Source: Strobilurus pachycystidiatus (lineage: Eukaryota; Basidiomycota; Agaricomycetes; Agaricales; Physalacriaceae). Taken from it: a stretch of 64,000 bases of DNA. The stretch is from contig JAHLMK010000006.1 of the NCBI GenBank assembly GCA_019915135.1, positions 868,001-932,000 on the forward strand. The letters are read 5' to 3'. Under the pieces are notes generated by a model, which saw nothing but the letters and a program-made list of their open reading frames with translations, did no database searches and was not told where the DNA came from. Made by a program: the position numbers and the translations under genes. Below are positions 49,548 through 60,884 of this stretch, piece after piece; the first letter of the stretch is position 1, and every line of letters starts with the position of its first letter.

Positions 49548-51176
49548 ATGGCAGCCCCGCCGCTGGCTGGTCCCACCACAGACCAGCGAGAACGGTTTCT
49601 GGCACGTCGTCGGCAGCAACAGTCTGGCAATAATGCACCTGATGAAAATTTAGACCCGTCACTTGTTGGTGTCAGCACCAGCACTGGTAACGGGATGTCG
49701 TCTGTACCGGCAACGCCTGCTCGTGCCGGTTCTGCTACACGTACATTTGGTACTCTGCTAGATCAGTCAGTATTTATGACAGCTAGAAGACCAGACTGAC
49801 CGACATTTGACAGAAGTCACCAAAGTACACCAGCCTCGACGACGACCAGTATTCTGGGACGGCGTCCGCGACAAGAGGATGGTTCTGGACTAGCTCAATG
49901 GGGTCCACCACAGAAGAAGCTCATCCTAGAGTACGGTAGTGGTCTTGCTTTACGCTTGGGGATTCCGCTTGAGCAACGCGAGGAATTTATGGAGCAGGCA
50001 CAGGTATGTCAAGTAAGTTCAGCTGTAGGCTTCGCCGCAACTCAGTCATGCCACAGCTACCTACACATCTGCTCCTGGTCACCGTTCTTGGTATGATGCA
50101 TAGCGAACAAGGCGAAGAGAAAAAGGCAGCACTGCAGAGCTATATCGAATCCCCAAGCTTCCGTGTTTGTCGTCTAGTCAAGTGTCTGCAACTGTGAGAT
50201 GTCCTGACCATTGGTGTCCTTTCAGGAGGACGTTATTGGACGACTTCGCGCCATTCTGATGGATCCGAAGATTGCGTCTTATAAGGAAGAACGAGCTGCC
50301 CGCATTCAGGTCTGATTCTGATCTATATTACACAAGTACCATCTGCTGACACCCTGATTAGCGACACATTCGTCTCAACCCGTTCCGATATCGAATACCG
50401 GTCAACCTACATACCGAGGTTACAGCAAATGTGTTCGGAACTGCCATAGGTGATGCACTGACAACGGCTCGTGCAGAGTTAAAGCGAAAGGTATGTGGAG
50501 CCGTCTCAGGTTGACGGCTGCTGACCTATGTGCAGATGAATTCTCATTGGACCAAGAAGACGGATATCTACAAGCTCGTCAAGGCTCTCTCATGGAACGC
50601 AACACAGGAGATGACTGATGCGGTATGGGCGCGCTGGGCTTGGATGGTAAGTCTCCATAAGGGACTCGTCAATGTGCTTGCTGACTTTGAACACAAGCAA
50701 CTTGAGCTGGTCAAATTCAATGCCCTTGTTGATCAGAAGGAAGTCGTCGATGATTTCTGGGCATACATCGACACCCAGCTGGCCGAAATCCGGGACGCAA
50801 ACGAGGACCTCATGCCCGATGAACGGGCAGAGATTGAGAGCATGTATGTCGTCAATCTGTTTTTTTCATGACTCGACTGAATCATTGTCAACGCAGGGTA
50901 TTCGCAGATGCATTGATGAACCATCAGCGAGAGTGTCCGCCCGTCAAGAAGCTCAAGTCTGCGCCCACGCATCAGATCCCTGCTTGGCAGAAGGCAATTA
51001 CCGAGGCTTGTTCCGAGATGGAGGAGTACACTCAGGCCCAGCTTGCCGACGAGGTCGCTGACGAGGAGGAGGAGCCACAAGGTCTGAATGCTTCAAATGA
51101 TCCCATCGGCACCCCGAGCGAGACTAGTGCCACAGGTTGTGACAATGACCTGCAGGAGTTCCCTGCTGATCCATAA
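49548..51176 (+). CDS. Transposon-carried accessory protein of unknown function
   Basis: Starts MAAPPLAGPTTDQRERFLAR. It has several exons: a Ser/Thr-rich N-terminus, then LILEYGSGLALRLGIPLEQR, THLLLVTVLGMMHSEQGEEK, RHIRLNPFRYRIPVNLHTEV, MNSHWTKKTDIYKLVKALSW and a C-terminus with acidic run (DEVADEEEEPQG). Predicted to be mostly helical and soluble. I do not recognise the family. It ends at 51176, about 385 bases inside the right terminal repeat. With the coiled-coil gene it forms a divergent pair within the element, which suggests both help transposition or regulate the element. Internal exon borders are approximate. Confidence 0.65.
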
Positions 51177-51555
51177 TCACACGTTCCTACGGTCCTTACA
51201 TTACAGATACTGTCTTTTAATACTCTTATACACATACAATGCCTGCTTTTACATCGCGAGCTGGATCGTTCGGGACGGCTCTTACATCGATATCATCTAG
51301 CTTGCCCGAGAGCAAGCGGATATCCACCCCGAGCTGCAGATAGTGCTAAGACCATCAAATGTCATTGTATTATGATTAGCTGAGTTACATGGTCCCGACC
51401 CTATGGTGATGTGAACGTATGGTCTTCTGCAGAAGACGGTCTTGGTGTCTGATCGTCAAGGTTGCATCGACCTTGGAGAGTTGGCCTCCGATTGGACCAA
51501 CTTCCTCATTGGGCTACGGTACGGGCCGTCGCCCTGGGTCCCAGGCGGCAGGCAT

Positions 51556-51647
51556 GCGGCGGTGTAAATCGTGCCATGGGAGCCCAGCCGGTTTTGGAAG
51601 TTACTCGCCTGCCGTTGCTGACAAAATCGGCTGGTGTCACGAGCCTA
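51556..51647. repeat. Right terminal inverted repeat
   Basis: Read on the minus strand from 51647 it parallels the left end, with all observed substitutions in the aligned blocks being transitions. It contains the block AAATCGTGCCATGGGAGCCC (51566-51585). Confidence 0.8.
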
Positions 51648-51656
51648 CCAACCACC
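51648..51656. repeat. Target-site duplication, right (CCAACCACC)
   Basis: Perfect 9-base copy of 43075-43083, directly abutting the right terminal repeat. Confidence 0.85.
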
Positions 51657-52297
51657 GTCAAAAGAACTCGACCGCGTCGAGAGAAAATATATATTTTCGT
51701 TCAATAGAGCGCGTTGGGACTTGGGTGGCGTTGCTGTACTATCCCATTTAGACTGGACAGGCTTCAAACTCCATTTCGCCCTCCGAGTCGGTGACATTGG
51801 CAAGCCTCGACCTTCACTTCAGACCCTCGTATTAGAGGGCGGCATAGACCCGTGATTCCCTCGAGATGTTGATTATACGGCGGTACAGCGTGAATACTAG
51901 TCTTGGTACGCTCTGCATATATAGGACTCCTCGTGTATTGACCATCTTCCAAACTCGAGAGCCTGCTCAATCTCGTCAAACCCGTCGTCGTCAATCTCAG
52001 CTGGGCCGCGTTACATTCACAGCCGCACTGCAAGCGATTCGTACACATTTCCCGAGCTATCCAAATCTGTCCTCCTCTTCCGTCGCGACTCGGTGGTCGA
52101 GTTCCTGTCAGTGGCAGAACTCCCTAAACCCGTAAGGCAACATTTTCATACAGAATATCCAATCCTCGGGCCCTCGTGCGCATGCGCCTGCGTCACAGGG
52201 ACATGCGATATTAACAGATCTGGCCGTCATCTATATGTAGGTCTACCCCAAGTTTCGTTCTTACCTCCACCTTCATTCTATACCGCACGCAGGACAC
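51657..52297. other. Intergenic upstream of the MRH protein gene
   Basis: About 640 bases with no supported gene. Short frames at 51866 and 52093 lack protein-like patterns. It contains the original upstream region of the next gene, now next to the transposon insertion. Confidence 0.4.
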
Positions 52298-53669
52298 ATG
52301 TCCGCACTTCAGTTGTGGTCATCCGCCATGACCTTGGCGCTCAATGTGGTTCCTTTGGCTGATGCGGCTTATCTCTCCCATCCATGGCGTACGCTGGACT
52401 GCTCCCCGACCGCCGATGCATCTTCCTACAACTTCTGCCCCATATTCGAACGGGAACCGATAACCATTGGGCTGGGCCTCGAGCATGAGAAGCTGGAGAA
52501 CGGTCTCGACCGGAGATTCTACCGAATGGATTTGCGAGAGAATCTACGACCGAGTGAAGAGGGTTGGAATATCCCACAGGTGGGTTGAGTTCAAAAATAG
52601 AAAGTATCCTGCTTATCAAAATGATAGTGCGAATCGGGTGCTTGGGTATGTCTTCACGATGCCGGTGTGTAGACCATCGCATTTCCTCCCAGTGATATCT
52701 CAATGGCATCAAGACGAAGCGGAACCCATCGTCGTCGCAGGAGATACTACTTTCATAGACGCCTACAAGCATAAGCAAATGAATCGCATCTATTTAGATG
52801 ATCACGGTAAATTGCCATTTTCTTTACCGTATCTCTCGATCCTCATTCGACTATCAAAAGGTCACGTCAACTTCAAACTTTTGGGTGGATTTCACGAAGG
52901 CCGCCAGCAATACACTAGAATCGAGTTCATCTGCGATCCAGATGTGGACGAGGTGTGTTTGACCCTACATCTGTGTCGCCGTCGACTAATGGGAGAGAAC
53001 TAGACCCAATTACTAAGTTTTCCTGAATTCGTCAATAAAGTGGACGATGTACATTCGTTTACTTGGGCGACGAAGTATGGATGTAATATCCCCAGTATCA
53101 TTATGACAAAGCACGCCTCCCCCACCAGCAAGCTCGGGGCTCCAGTGATCACAGCTACAGTGACGGCAACGCGGCCTCCTGGCGACAATGAGAGCGACAG
53201 GGAACTTCTGCCACCTTCTTCCCTTTCTTCTAGACGGGTCACGGCGACAGTATTTCTGGTCGCACTGTGAGTTCCTTCTACCACTCCCAATCAATGCCTC
53301 GTTGACCGGATCTTGCCTAGCCTCTTCATGCTTGCACTAGGGTACTTGATCTGCTACCCTCCAACCAGTCTAGTCGAGAGATACCTCTCCCCGCTGTACC
53401 AGCGAGTCACTCACCTACCAATACGTCTCAAGAACATACCGCTGATACGGGCTTTCGGCGGGAAGCGTAGACATCAGCATAGATTCCGTGTCAACGAGGG
53501 TCTGCTGGTGCGGTGGGCGCAGGAGGACTCGAGACTATTCGGGGAGGAGGATGTGATGGTGAACACCTTTGATACAGATGAGGATGATTGGCCAATGGAT
53601 GAGTGTATTCCGCTGAAGCCAGGTATGGATCTCGGTGGGGTGAAGGTGAAGAATTATGGAAGCGCTTGA
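52298..53669 (+). CDS. Atg27-like type I membrane protein with MRH domain
   Basis: ATG at 52298 opens a signal peptide (MSALQLWSSAMTLALNVVPL). The lumenal part after splicing includes CESGAWVCLHDADEAEP, VNFKLLGGFHEGRQQYTRI and CDPDVDE, then VDDVHSFTWATKYGCN; the pattern of a strand ending in C-D-P and then hSFxWxTkxxC is the mannose-6-phosphate-receptor homology fold seen in Atg27. One membrane helix follows (TVFLVALLFMLALGYLIC), with a cytosolic tail of about 100 residues. At least five introns of about 50 bases. Atg27 cycles between Golgi, vacuole and Atg9 vesicles; family membership is likely but this could be another MRH receptor. Confidence 0.75.
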
Positions 53670-53875
53670 GTTCATTCTTCGTAAATATGTTTGGGATGTT
53701 GTATTTGTTACTATGTGTATTTGTACGCCGAGAATTTGACTCTGTGACGTCTAAGATCACGCCAAAGCGCCCTTTGTGTCAGACGAATACATTCCTTTGA
53801 CTGCGCCGCCGATCTTGACTTTGCGATCCACGCTGCTGCCTCGTCAACGCCAGCAAATGAGTGACATGAGTAGTT

Positions 53876-56157
53876 CTACATATTCTCGTTGTCTGCCTCA
53901 GTATCTACATCCGCGGAATTGGCAAACACGGCGGTATGCAAACTCGCTGGAGCACTCTTTACGCCATGCTGATGTCTAGCCGACCTCATACTAGACCGTG
54001 CGCTCGCCAATGCACTGCGCGCCTCTACCCACTGCCGTTCCCGCTTTGCCTGCCTATCGGCAGGTGATTTCGGCGTAAAGGACAGTGCTTGGAAGAAAAC
54101 CATCACAGGATACAGCACCCGTCCGAGAAAAGCTTTCGTCTTGGCTCTCCATGTCAAAGTGCGCTTTTGTGCCTCATCGTCGTCGATATCGCGGCGCCGC
54201 TTTTCTCCTCGGTAGAAGACGGTCATGATCCAGATTGTAACGAGCGTGAGCGGCGCTGCTATAGCGAAAAAGGTCGATATTCTCAGGTCCCGCGAACCAT
54301 CGGGATTGATTTCGACTGTGTTCATCCCGAAAAAAGCCTACAAATTGTATGTTTACCAGCTGACAAACAACGAGTCTGGAACACTCACAGCGGAGAACGA
54401 GGCTGGGAGGTAGATCATGGTTATGTAGGAGATTTGTTTCATCGCTGACCGACACAGTAAGCACCGAACACCTTCTGAGAGGAGCTAGAGCCTACCAACG
54501 CTGTCGCGTAATGCGGCCTCACTAAGCGCCTGCATCCGCTTACTGTCCTCGTTTGTCACACTACTGAAAGCCTACATGTACCATATCAGTTCGATTCAGT
54601 TGTAGACAATCATTATCCTTACATACCAATTCCATTGCGTTCTTCACCCGGGCTTCAAGCATTGATCTTATTCCCTCAAGACCCGCAATGTCGTTGAGGA
54701 GAGAATTACACTCTCGCTGCAGCACCTCATGTGATTCTATCCCTGGATGCGGAGTATCCACAAGAAACTGCACCGTCTTCCGAAAGTCTTCGATGAGCTC
54801 TTCGTAATGCAGCAAGTGCGCGCGCATGACGTGAAGGTGATGGGTGTGTAGGTAGGTCTGCATATGAGCGTCCTCCTTCTCCTTCTCCTTCTGCATGCGA
54901 TGAGCAGCATTCTCAGCAGCGTTGCCTTCGTTTCCGGTTTCTATCATGGGAGACGCCGTTGGATGGATCGTGGAGAGGGTGTGCGCCTCCAGCCACATAA
55001 CCTCGGCAGTGACGAACTCGAGCGTTTCGTCCCATGCATAGAGCGGGTACCATAGTTCCGCCAAGATGCACAGAGTAGGGTCCATTGTTGCGCGGTAGAT
55101 GTCTGACCAGTGCACAGAGCGCCCCGTGGCGAGTGTACGCGCATGAAGAGTAGTAGCGGCAGTGGAGGGTTCAGAAGGATCCTTTGTGGGTGGGACATAG
55201 GTGATGATGGTGCTGGGATTGTGATGCCTTGGTCCGTGGCGCACTGCGTGAATACCGACCAGATCGTGTATGACGAGTCTACCGCTACTCTGGAGCAACA
55301 ATGGTGTATGAGTGTCAATGGCCATTTGGTCGCGGTAGAATACTGGGTTGGCGTTGAAGTCGACCGTTTCTTCGCTCCCGGCGACCGAGCCCGTCCAAGC
55401 TCGCATCCTGATATAGGTGAGCGTGAGTGATATATCTGCAGTCAAAAGTTGAGAAACTGGAGGTCGAAGAAGGAAAATGGAAAACCGACGGTCGCTACTT
55501 CCAGGGATGGTTTGTTCTGAGTATCGTGATGGGATCCAGTTCAGAGACGACGAGAAGAAGAAGGGGTCGATGGTGAAGCGAGTTCCGAACATCTGTAGTA
55601 CAGGCCCAGAGAGAGAGTCAATAAAGAATAGTTGACATCGAGTTGAGACATCGGGCTACAAGATGTGAGAAATCAGGCCTGAATCACGTCTTGGTGGAGC
55701 GCACAGCTTCTATCAACGTTTCCAACAGCTCCTCTTCGCTCGAACGGCTCTTTACTTTCCAGCCGGCATGAAGACTAGAGTTGGGACCGAAACGCCCATT
55801 CTTCTGCATCAGCAATTTGTACACCGAGCACTCCGGCTTTGCAACCAGCTTGGTCCCAAACCGAGATCGAAAGCCTTGACGCGACGAGCGCAACAAACGA
55901 GAAATGCCACTCTTCTTCTGCTGGCCCGGTGTCCAATTCGGGAATAGCGATTGAGGGTAAAGGTGCCAATCGTCGGCCTCGTTGTCGAATGGGTACTCCG
56001 TCTCCGATTCGTGCGTCTGCCGCCGTGGTTCGACAGTGCTGTCTAATTGGTCCGGGTCAATCTGATTGTTGTCAGTACCAGTTCGTAGCCGAGAAACTTT
56101 AGCGACGCACCGGGTCGCTGACATCGAGAAAAGGCCAAGGTCCACTAGGAGTTGCAT
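53876..56157 (-). CDS. CorA-like Mg2+ transporter
   Basis: The C-terminal half is clearly CorA-like: a cytosolic helical domain, then QISYITMIYLPASFSAAFFG leading into the signature GMN, followed by a second membrane helix (STFFAIAAPLTLVTIWIMTV) and a basic C-terminal tail. The central part starts FGTRFTIDPFFFSSSLNWIP and has LYAWDETLEFV. An upstream exon (about 56157-55710) ends at GAAGCT before GTGCGC and joins in phase 0 to the ATG of MFGTRF; this joins a Pro/Arg-rich N-terminal region to the channel. The true start may be shorter than 56157. The GMN filter motif is intact, so ion transport is likely. Cell site (plasma membrane or vacuole) is unknown. Confidence 0.82.
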
Positions 56158-56440
56158 GTCGATGGCTAGGCATCATACTGGGGGTATGAAGGCTGTATCA
56201 GATGTAACAGCGCTTTAGTAGTATTCCCATTCGGGTCAGGTGAGCCTGACACTTCCTCTCATGGCGGAGGCGTACGTGATGGTAGTGATCAAGCACATTG
56301 GATACTTGGAGTTCCTTTGAATGGAAGTTGGTGCAAGAAGAGAACGGGCTTGGAAACGAGAAAGAACGGATGACGTTGAATTAGGTCTGCAATTCAACAC
56401 GTCTGAAAAGTAGGCCACTAGCTTGGAGTAGCTCAGGCTA

Positions 56441-57740
56441 CTATCCGGCCGCTTGTGCCCTCTCCAACATCTTGTTCACAGCAGCTGGCCTAGCTGTTGG
56501 AGGATGGGACAGATCGCTCAATCTACTCTCCCTCATCTTCATTACCAACCCCGACAAGAACGTCGGCGTCACCGCATCCGCCACTGCGTCCGACCTAGGA
56601 GTTCCGGCATGGCTTGTACTTGTGCCTGTACTCGCCGGGGATGCTCTCGAACTGACATCCGGCAGGCTATCGTCTTTATATCGATCCCAAAGGGAATAAA
56701 GAGACAGAATCTCCTGCGAGATCGTGGCTATGAGAGGTAACGAGACGTTCAAATCTGCTAGAAATGCGATGGGGTCTGGGGACTTCTTGGGCTGGTCTGA
56801 GTTGGTTCGTGTAGACCTGCGGGGGGCGGGATGCTTCCCTTCTGACTCTGAGGACATGAGAGAGGAGATGGCTTTGCGAGAAGGTGGGTGAAGGATCTGA
56901 GTTAGATATATGGCAGCGATGGCAATGAGATGTGGCGGGTAGAGTAGGCAGAGGTTGGAACGATAAGTGTCGTTGATGATTGACCAGGCCATTTGGAGGG
57001 CGGATTCGGACATTTCGAGCCTCTCGTCGAATTGCATAGAAGGATCGTCCACAACGCCTGCGCCCAGTTCTCCAGCTTCGGTCTCGTCGTGGTCAGATGT
57101 GTGTTCCTTCCTACACAGCACGAGGAGGGTTCGGTAGGGATGGAACACGGTAAGATCACAATCCAAATCGCCGACGAGATAAAATTCGACTTCGGCCAAC
57201 TTCGAGTTGTCCGAAGGAAAGTGTTTGACGTTGTACTGATCTGAGTTTCGTGAGCCCGAATGCGTTGATAATGCCTGCAAAATGCTCACGACTGAACAAG
57301 GACCTCGATTCTGTCACGACATTCTTTATATGCACGGGTGATTCCTCCGCCTTTGCAGCCACGTAGACGCATGCCGAAATCACCAGAAATGGGTCCGTTT
57401 CGCAGTATGAGTTTTTGAGGTAGAATCGTCGGAAAAACACGGTCGCCGTAGAAATTGCACGCTGCCGAAGCTGGAGCTTCTTCCCAAGCTTTGCAATTGC
57501 TGTGTAGACCCTGTCAATGATTTATTGAACACATACAGAGTTAGTGTACGCACCATTGGAAAAGTAGATGGCCAGAAATTCGAGATGTTCGGGATCATCG
57601 ACGTATAGTAAGTCGTCAGCGCGTGCTTGACGAAGGGTCGAGCGGTCGACTATCCATCTCTTGCTGGGAATGATTATGAATTCCGAGCCGAAAGGAAGAC
57701 AGCCTCACTAGTGAGAGCTTGCCCAAAAGTCGGTTGCCAT
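56441..57740 (-). CDS. SSN8: Cyclin C (Mediator kinase module, Ssn8/Srb11-like)
   Basis: Start ATG at 57740 gives the near-universal opening MATDFWASSH, continued after an intron by RWIVDRSTLRQARADDLLYV. The first cyclin fold has KLGKKLQLRQRAISTATVFF and RRFYLKNSYCETDPFLVISA, then CVYVAAKAEESPVHIKN. The next exon carries FHPYRTLLVL and AWSIINDTYRSNLCLLYPPH, the second cyclin fold. The C-terminus is longer than in yeast, with a Ser/Arg/Thr-rich insertion. Cyclin C pairs with CDK8 in the Mediator kinase module and represses or activates stress genes. Exons are joined at 57640ish, 57554ish and 57292ish; lengths are as expected. Strong family call. Confidence 0.93.
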
Positions 57741-57917
57741 GATAGTTGAAGAAAGCGGTCCTCGTGTGCGATAGACGATGAAGGTGAAAGGCAAAAGAGG
57801 GAGGGTTAGGGTTAGCTTGCAATCACCGACCAAAGCTTCGAGAGTCAACAACCATGATTCCCATAACCTTCATTCATCTTCTGCATAAGTACGTAGTTCA
57901 GTAGATACACTTAGAGT

Positions 57918-60260
57918 TTAATATATCTCAACCAGATCCGCTCCAAACTGTTCAATACCTATAATCTTAAATCTCTGCGTCTTCTCACTGGCCGCCCACT
58001 CGCTTCCTTCCCCGAATTCCCGCTTCCACGACTTGCTCAGACCTCCCTCCCACGCATACAGCTCTACATTCCATCCCCGCTTCAGCGCCGTTCTCACACT
58101 CCCCAAAAACCCATCCTCGTTAAACTGGCCAACATTCCCATCCCCAGTGGCCAACACGATCGTGCTACCAGGCGGCGGCGGCTCGTCTATAGAGGCGATC
58201 GCCTGGTGCAGTTTGAGCTGCAAGAGCTCGTCCACGCCCTGTTCCCGATACCGAATCCTCGCTGGCGGCGTGGTGCCCTGCGATGGTATCGACGCACCGG
58301 GCGGTGAAGTCGACAGTGTCGAAGCAGTGACACTGCCTGACCCCAAGCTCTTCAAGAAAGCTTGAGGGAACGACACAGCACTCGGTGCTGCCATCCCCGC
58401 AGCCTGTTCGCTCTCCGCCGACGTACTCCCCGAAACCTTCCTCGAATGGCCCTTTCTACGTCCGTACCCACTTGGTGGTGCGTTGTTGTTGTTATTGCTG
58501 TTGTTGATGCTCCCAGATCGTCTCCGCTGCGTACCGGCTCCCGAACCATCATTGACTCCGTTCATGGTTGAGCTGCCTGTGCCACTGTTGCTTCTCGCAT
58601 GATAACCCATCCCCGGACGAGGAGTTCTATCCATTCCGTCACCCATGTCCGGCACCCGAGCAAATATTCGGACCTCATAACCCAGCTGTTCAGCGCTAGC
58701 CATAGGCTGATACAGAGGGGAGGATGCAACGACTATGCGTCGGGTGACGGGACGACCCCGCTCGAGTATCAATGTTAGAGCGGAGTGGGAGAGGTGACGG
58801 AGTTTCTGAGATGATGAATATTGCGGATGTTTATGTGGATAGCGCTTGAGGTAATTTAATAGGCCTATAAGGATATTGGAGCTGGAGATGGTGGTCAGAA
58901 AGGGATGTAGAGATAGCGCTAGTCCAACGTACTGATCTACAAATACATGGATTATTCTTTCATTGGTCTGTTGCGGAGGTGGACCGCGAGTATCAACAAA
59001 ATCTCCTAGGAGGACTTCGTGTCCTGTGTCTCGGACGTAGGTAGGGGCCATGGGTGGTTCAGCAACATCGAGTGTCCCAAACTTGATTCGCTTCAGAGAT
59101 TTCCTGTCTTCTGGAAAGAGCTGGAGAAGCTTCTTCGCAAGCCCCTTCATTTGCTTCGCGCGTAGACCGTCTTCGGCGGTCAAGAATAGCCGACTCTGCG
59201 GTGGCGGCGCATCTTCCCCTTGTGGTCGGAGTTGGGGTGTAGATTTGCTACTTCGAAGGCGACGACGACGAGGGGGTGGCGTTCCAGGAGTTGATTTGAT
59301 GACTATCTCGGCGCCACTGCTGATAGTGTAGTTGTTAGCGCTTTGACTGCTGTGCGACCGATCTTCGTTGAACGATGATGTCTCGTCGTCGTCTTGCCCT
59401 GCTGGGCCGGTAGACTTAGAGCGAACACCCTTCATTCTCCGTCGCCGTCGTTTCCGCCTGGGTTCTACTACACATAAGGGTTAGCGTGTAACAAGGCGAC
59501 AGGCAGCCACACACCTGAGGCCGCAGCTAAGGACATCAATCGCCCATTGTAGGTCCCTGGGGAGCGCTGGGCACTGAGCCGCTCCCTCTCGTTGGCCAAG
59601 AAGCTGAGAGCCTCCTGGAAGCCAAGGGTAGGAACGATATAATCGGGTCGGTCGTCGTGAATGACATCAAGATCGACGGCCTCTGTTCCGCGCGAAGATT
59701 GCACCTCTATTTCGTCCGAGCCATCTGCGATGTAGACTGTCCGTGACTGGCGGTCGGCTTCGGTATCGCATGAGTCATACTCCTCCTCGTCGTCGGACTC
59801 GTCGGACGCCTGCGCAGTGCCCTGCCGTTGATAGTCATCGTCTTGGTCGGTCTCCGTTTCGGTGTCCCCTAGCTTGAGATAGTGGGCGATCGGTTTCTGA
59901 GCCCAGACAGTAGATCCATCCGGTCGAAGTTCAACGTCAGATTCGAGTTCTGAAAGAGAGTGTTCCGAAGGAGTGACAAAGGAAGAGTGTGAAGTAGCAG
60001 AAGTGGATGTTTGTTGCTGCTGACGGACAGCGACCGGCCTCCTAGGAGGCTGCAAATAATTCCATTCCCTGAATACTGTCGTAAAGGCGCCAAGATTAGG
60101 CTGTTCTGTACAAAAAATGAGATATGAAGACAACATGAGGCAGCGACCGCCACCGACCGTCTGAAGTAGGCTCCGAAGGTACGGATTCGTTAGAGAAAGG
60201 ACTGAGTGGAGTTGGCGAGCTGATGGTGGTGGTGGTGGAGTCGGACGTGGTACGAAACAT
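57918..60260 (-). CDS. NYN-domain (putative RNase) protein
   Basis: ATG at 60260 (MFRTTSDSTTTTISSPTPLS). An intron joins to EQPNLGAFTTVFREWNYLQP. A long Ser/Asp/Glu-rich disordered region (about 59.9-59.5 kb) and basic motif RRKRRRRRMKG come next. The catalytic-type domain begins after an intron inside VFVD|HSNILIGLLNYL, the typical NYN first strand with its Asp and following Asn, and ends with IVLATGDGNVGQFNEDGFLG and ALKRGWNVELYAWEGG, which match the second half of the PIN-like NYN fold. An insertion of about 200 low-complexity residues (poly-Asn, Ser-rich) interrupts the fold. NYN proteins cut RNA in known relatives; activity here is inferred from intact acidic residues. Stop at 57918. Confidence 0.85.
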
Positions 60261-60884
60261 TAGATATAGAACGTAAAAATACAAAAAGCAGATGAAAGCA
60301 AGAACAGAGAGCAAAAGTAGCCTGGTAATCTCGTGCGACTCATTACATCAATGTCTTGCGATTTCAACATGGTCAAATACGCGATTAGATTAGATAACGC
60401 TTTCATCCACTTGCGAACATCGTCAACGATACTGTTCAACACTCAGAGGGTATCATTTCATAGCAGCGATAGAATGAGGTCCATTAATACTGGCAGGAAA
60501 AGAACTCCGGCATCTGTCAATCTATCTCTCGATAATCATCCCATCCGGTGAAGATCCAGGGCGGTCAGTCTGATGCGGAGATTGCGCCTTTGACTGTGGC
60601 GCACAATCGAACTGACGTGCTGATAGCATGCTCGTCAATGTTGACATTAACACTAACCACGAAAACGTGGTGCTCCAGCTGATCAATGAAATGCGTAAGA
60701 GGCACGTCAACGGCCAAATTTCATTGCCGAACTAACAAAGTGGTCTACAGAGGAAGTAGCGGCAAAAGTATCAACACGCAACAGCGCGGAAGTGTTTTAA
60801 GTTATGAGAGAAGGAGCTGGAATGATGGATGTCAAGAAAGGCGCAAGCCAACCGGGGCCTAAACACCTAGGAAGGAAAGCCCGG
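60261..60884. other. Intergenic
   Basis: Between the NYN gene start and the LysM gene end. No supported coding sequence or repeat; a minus-strand frame at 60260-60442 is continuous with, but upstream of, the chosen start and has no pattern. Confidence 0.4.

Larger units (their letters stand above)
43084..51647. mobile_element. Complete DNA transposon, about 8.56 kb, 9-bp TSD
   Basis: Bounded by imperfect terminal inverted repeats. Left outer end 43084-43106 (starts TAGACTCGTAATACCAG); right end, read inward on the minus strand from 51647, starts TAGGCTCGTGACACCAG. 18 of 23 bases match. A second conserved block lies at 43175-43203 and 51566-51594 with about 26 of 29 matches (shared CCCATGGCACGATTT). 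A 9-bp perfect TSD flanks it. It carries three genes: a long transposase-like gene, and two divergent accessory genes. It sits only 200 bases past the RBR copy 2 stop. The superfamily is not certain: the 9-bp TSD does not fit CACTA, although the transposase looks like the large fungal EnSpm/Plavaka-type proteins. Confidence 0.85.
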
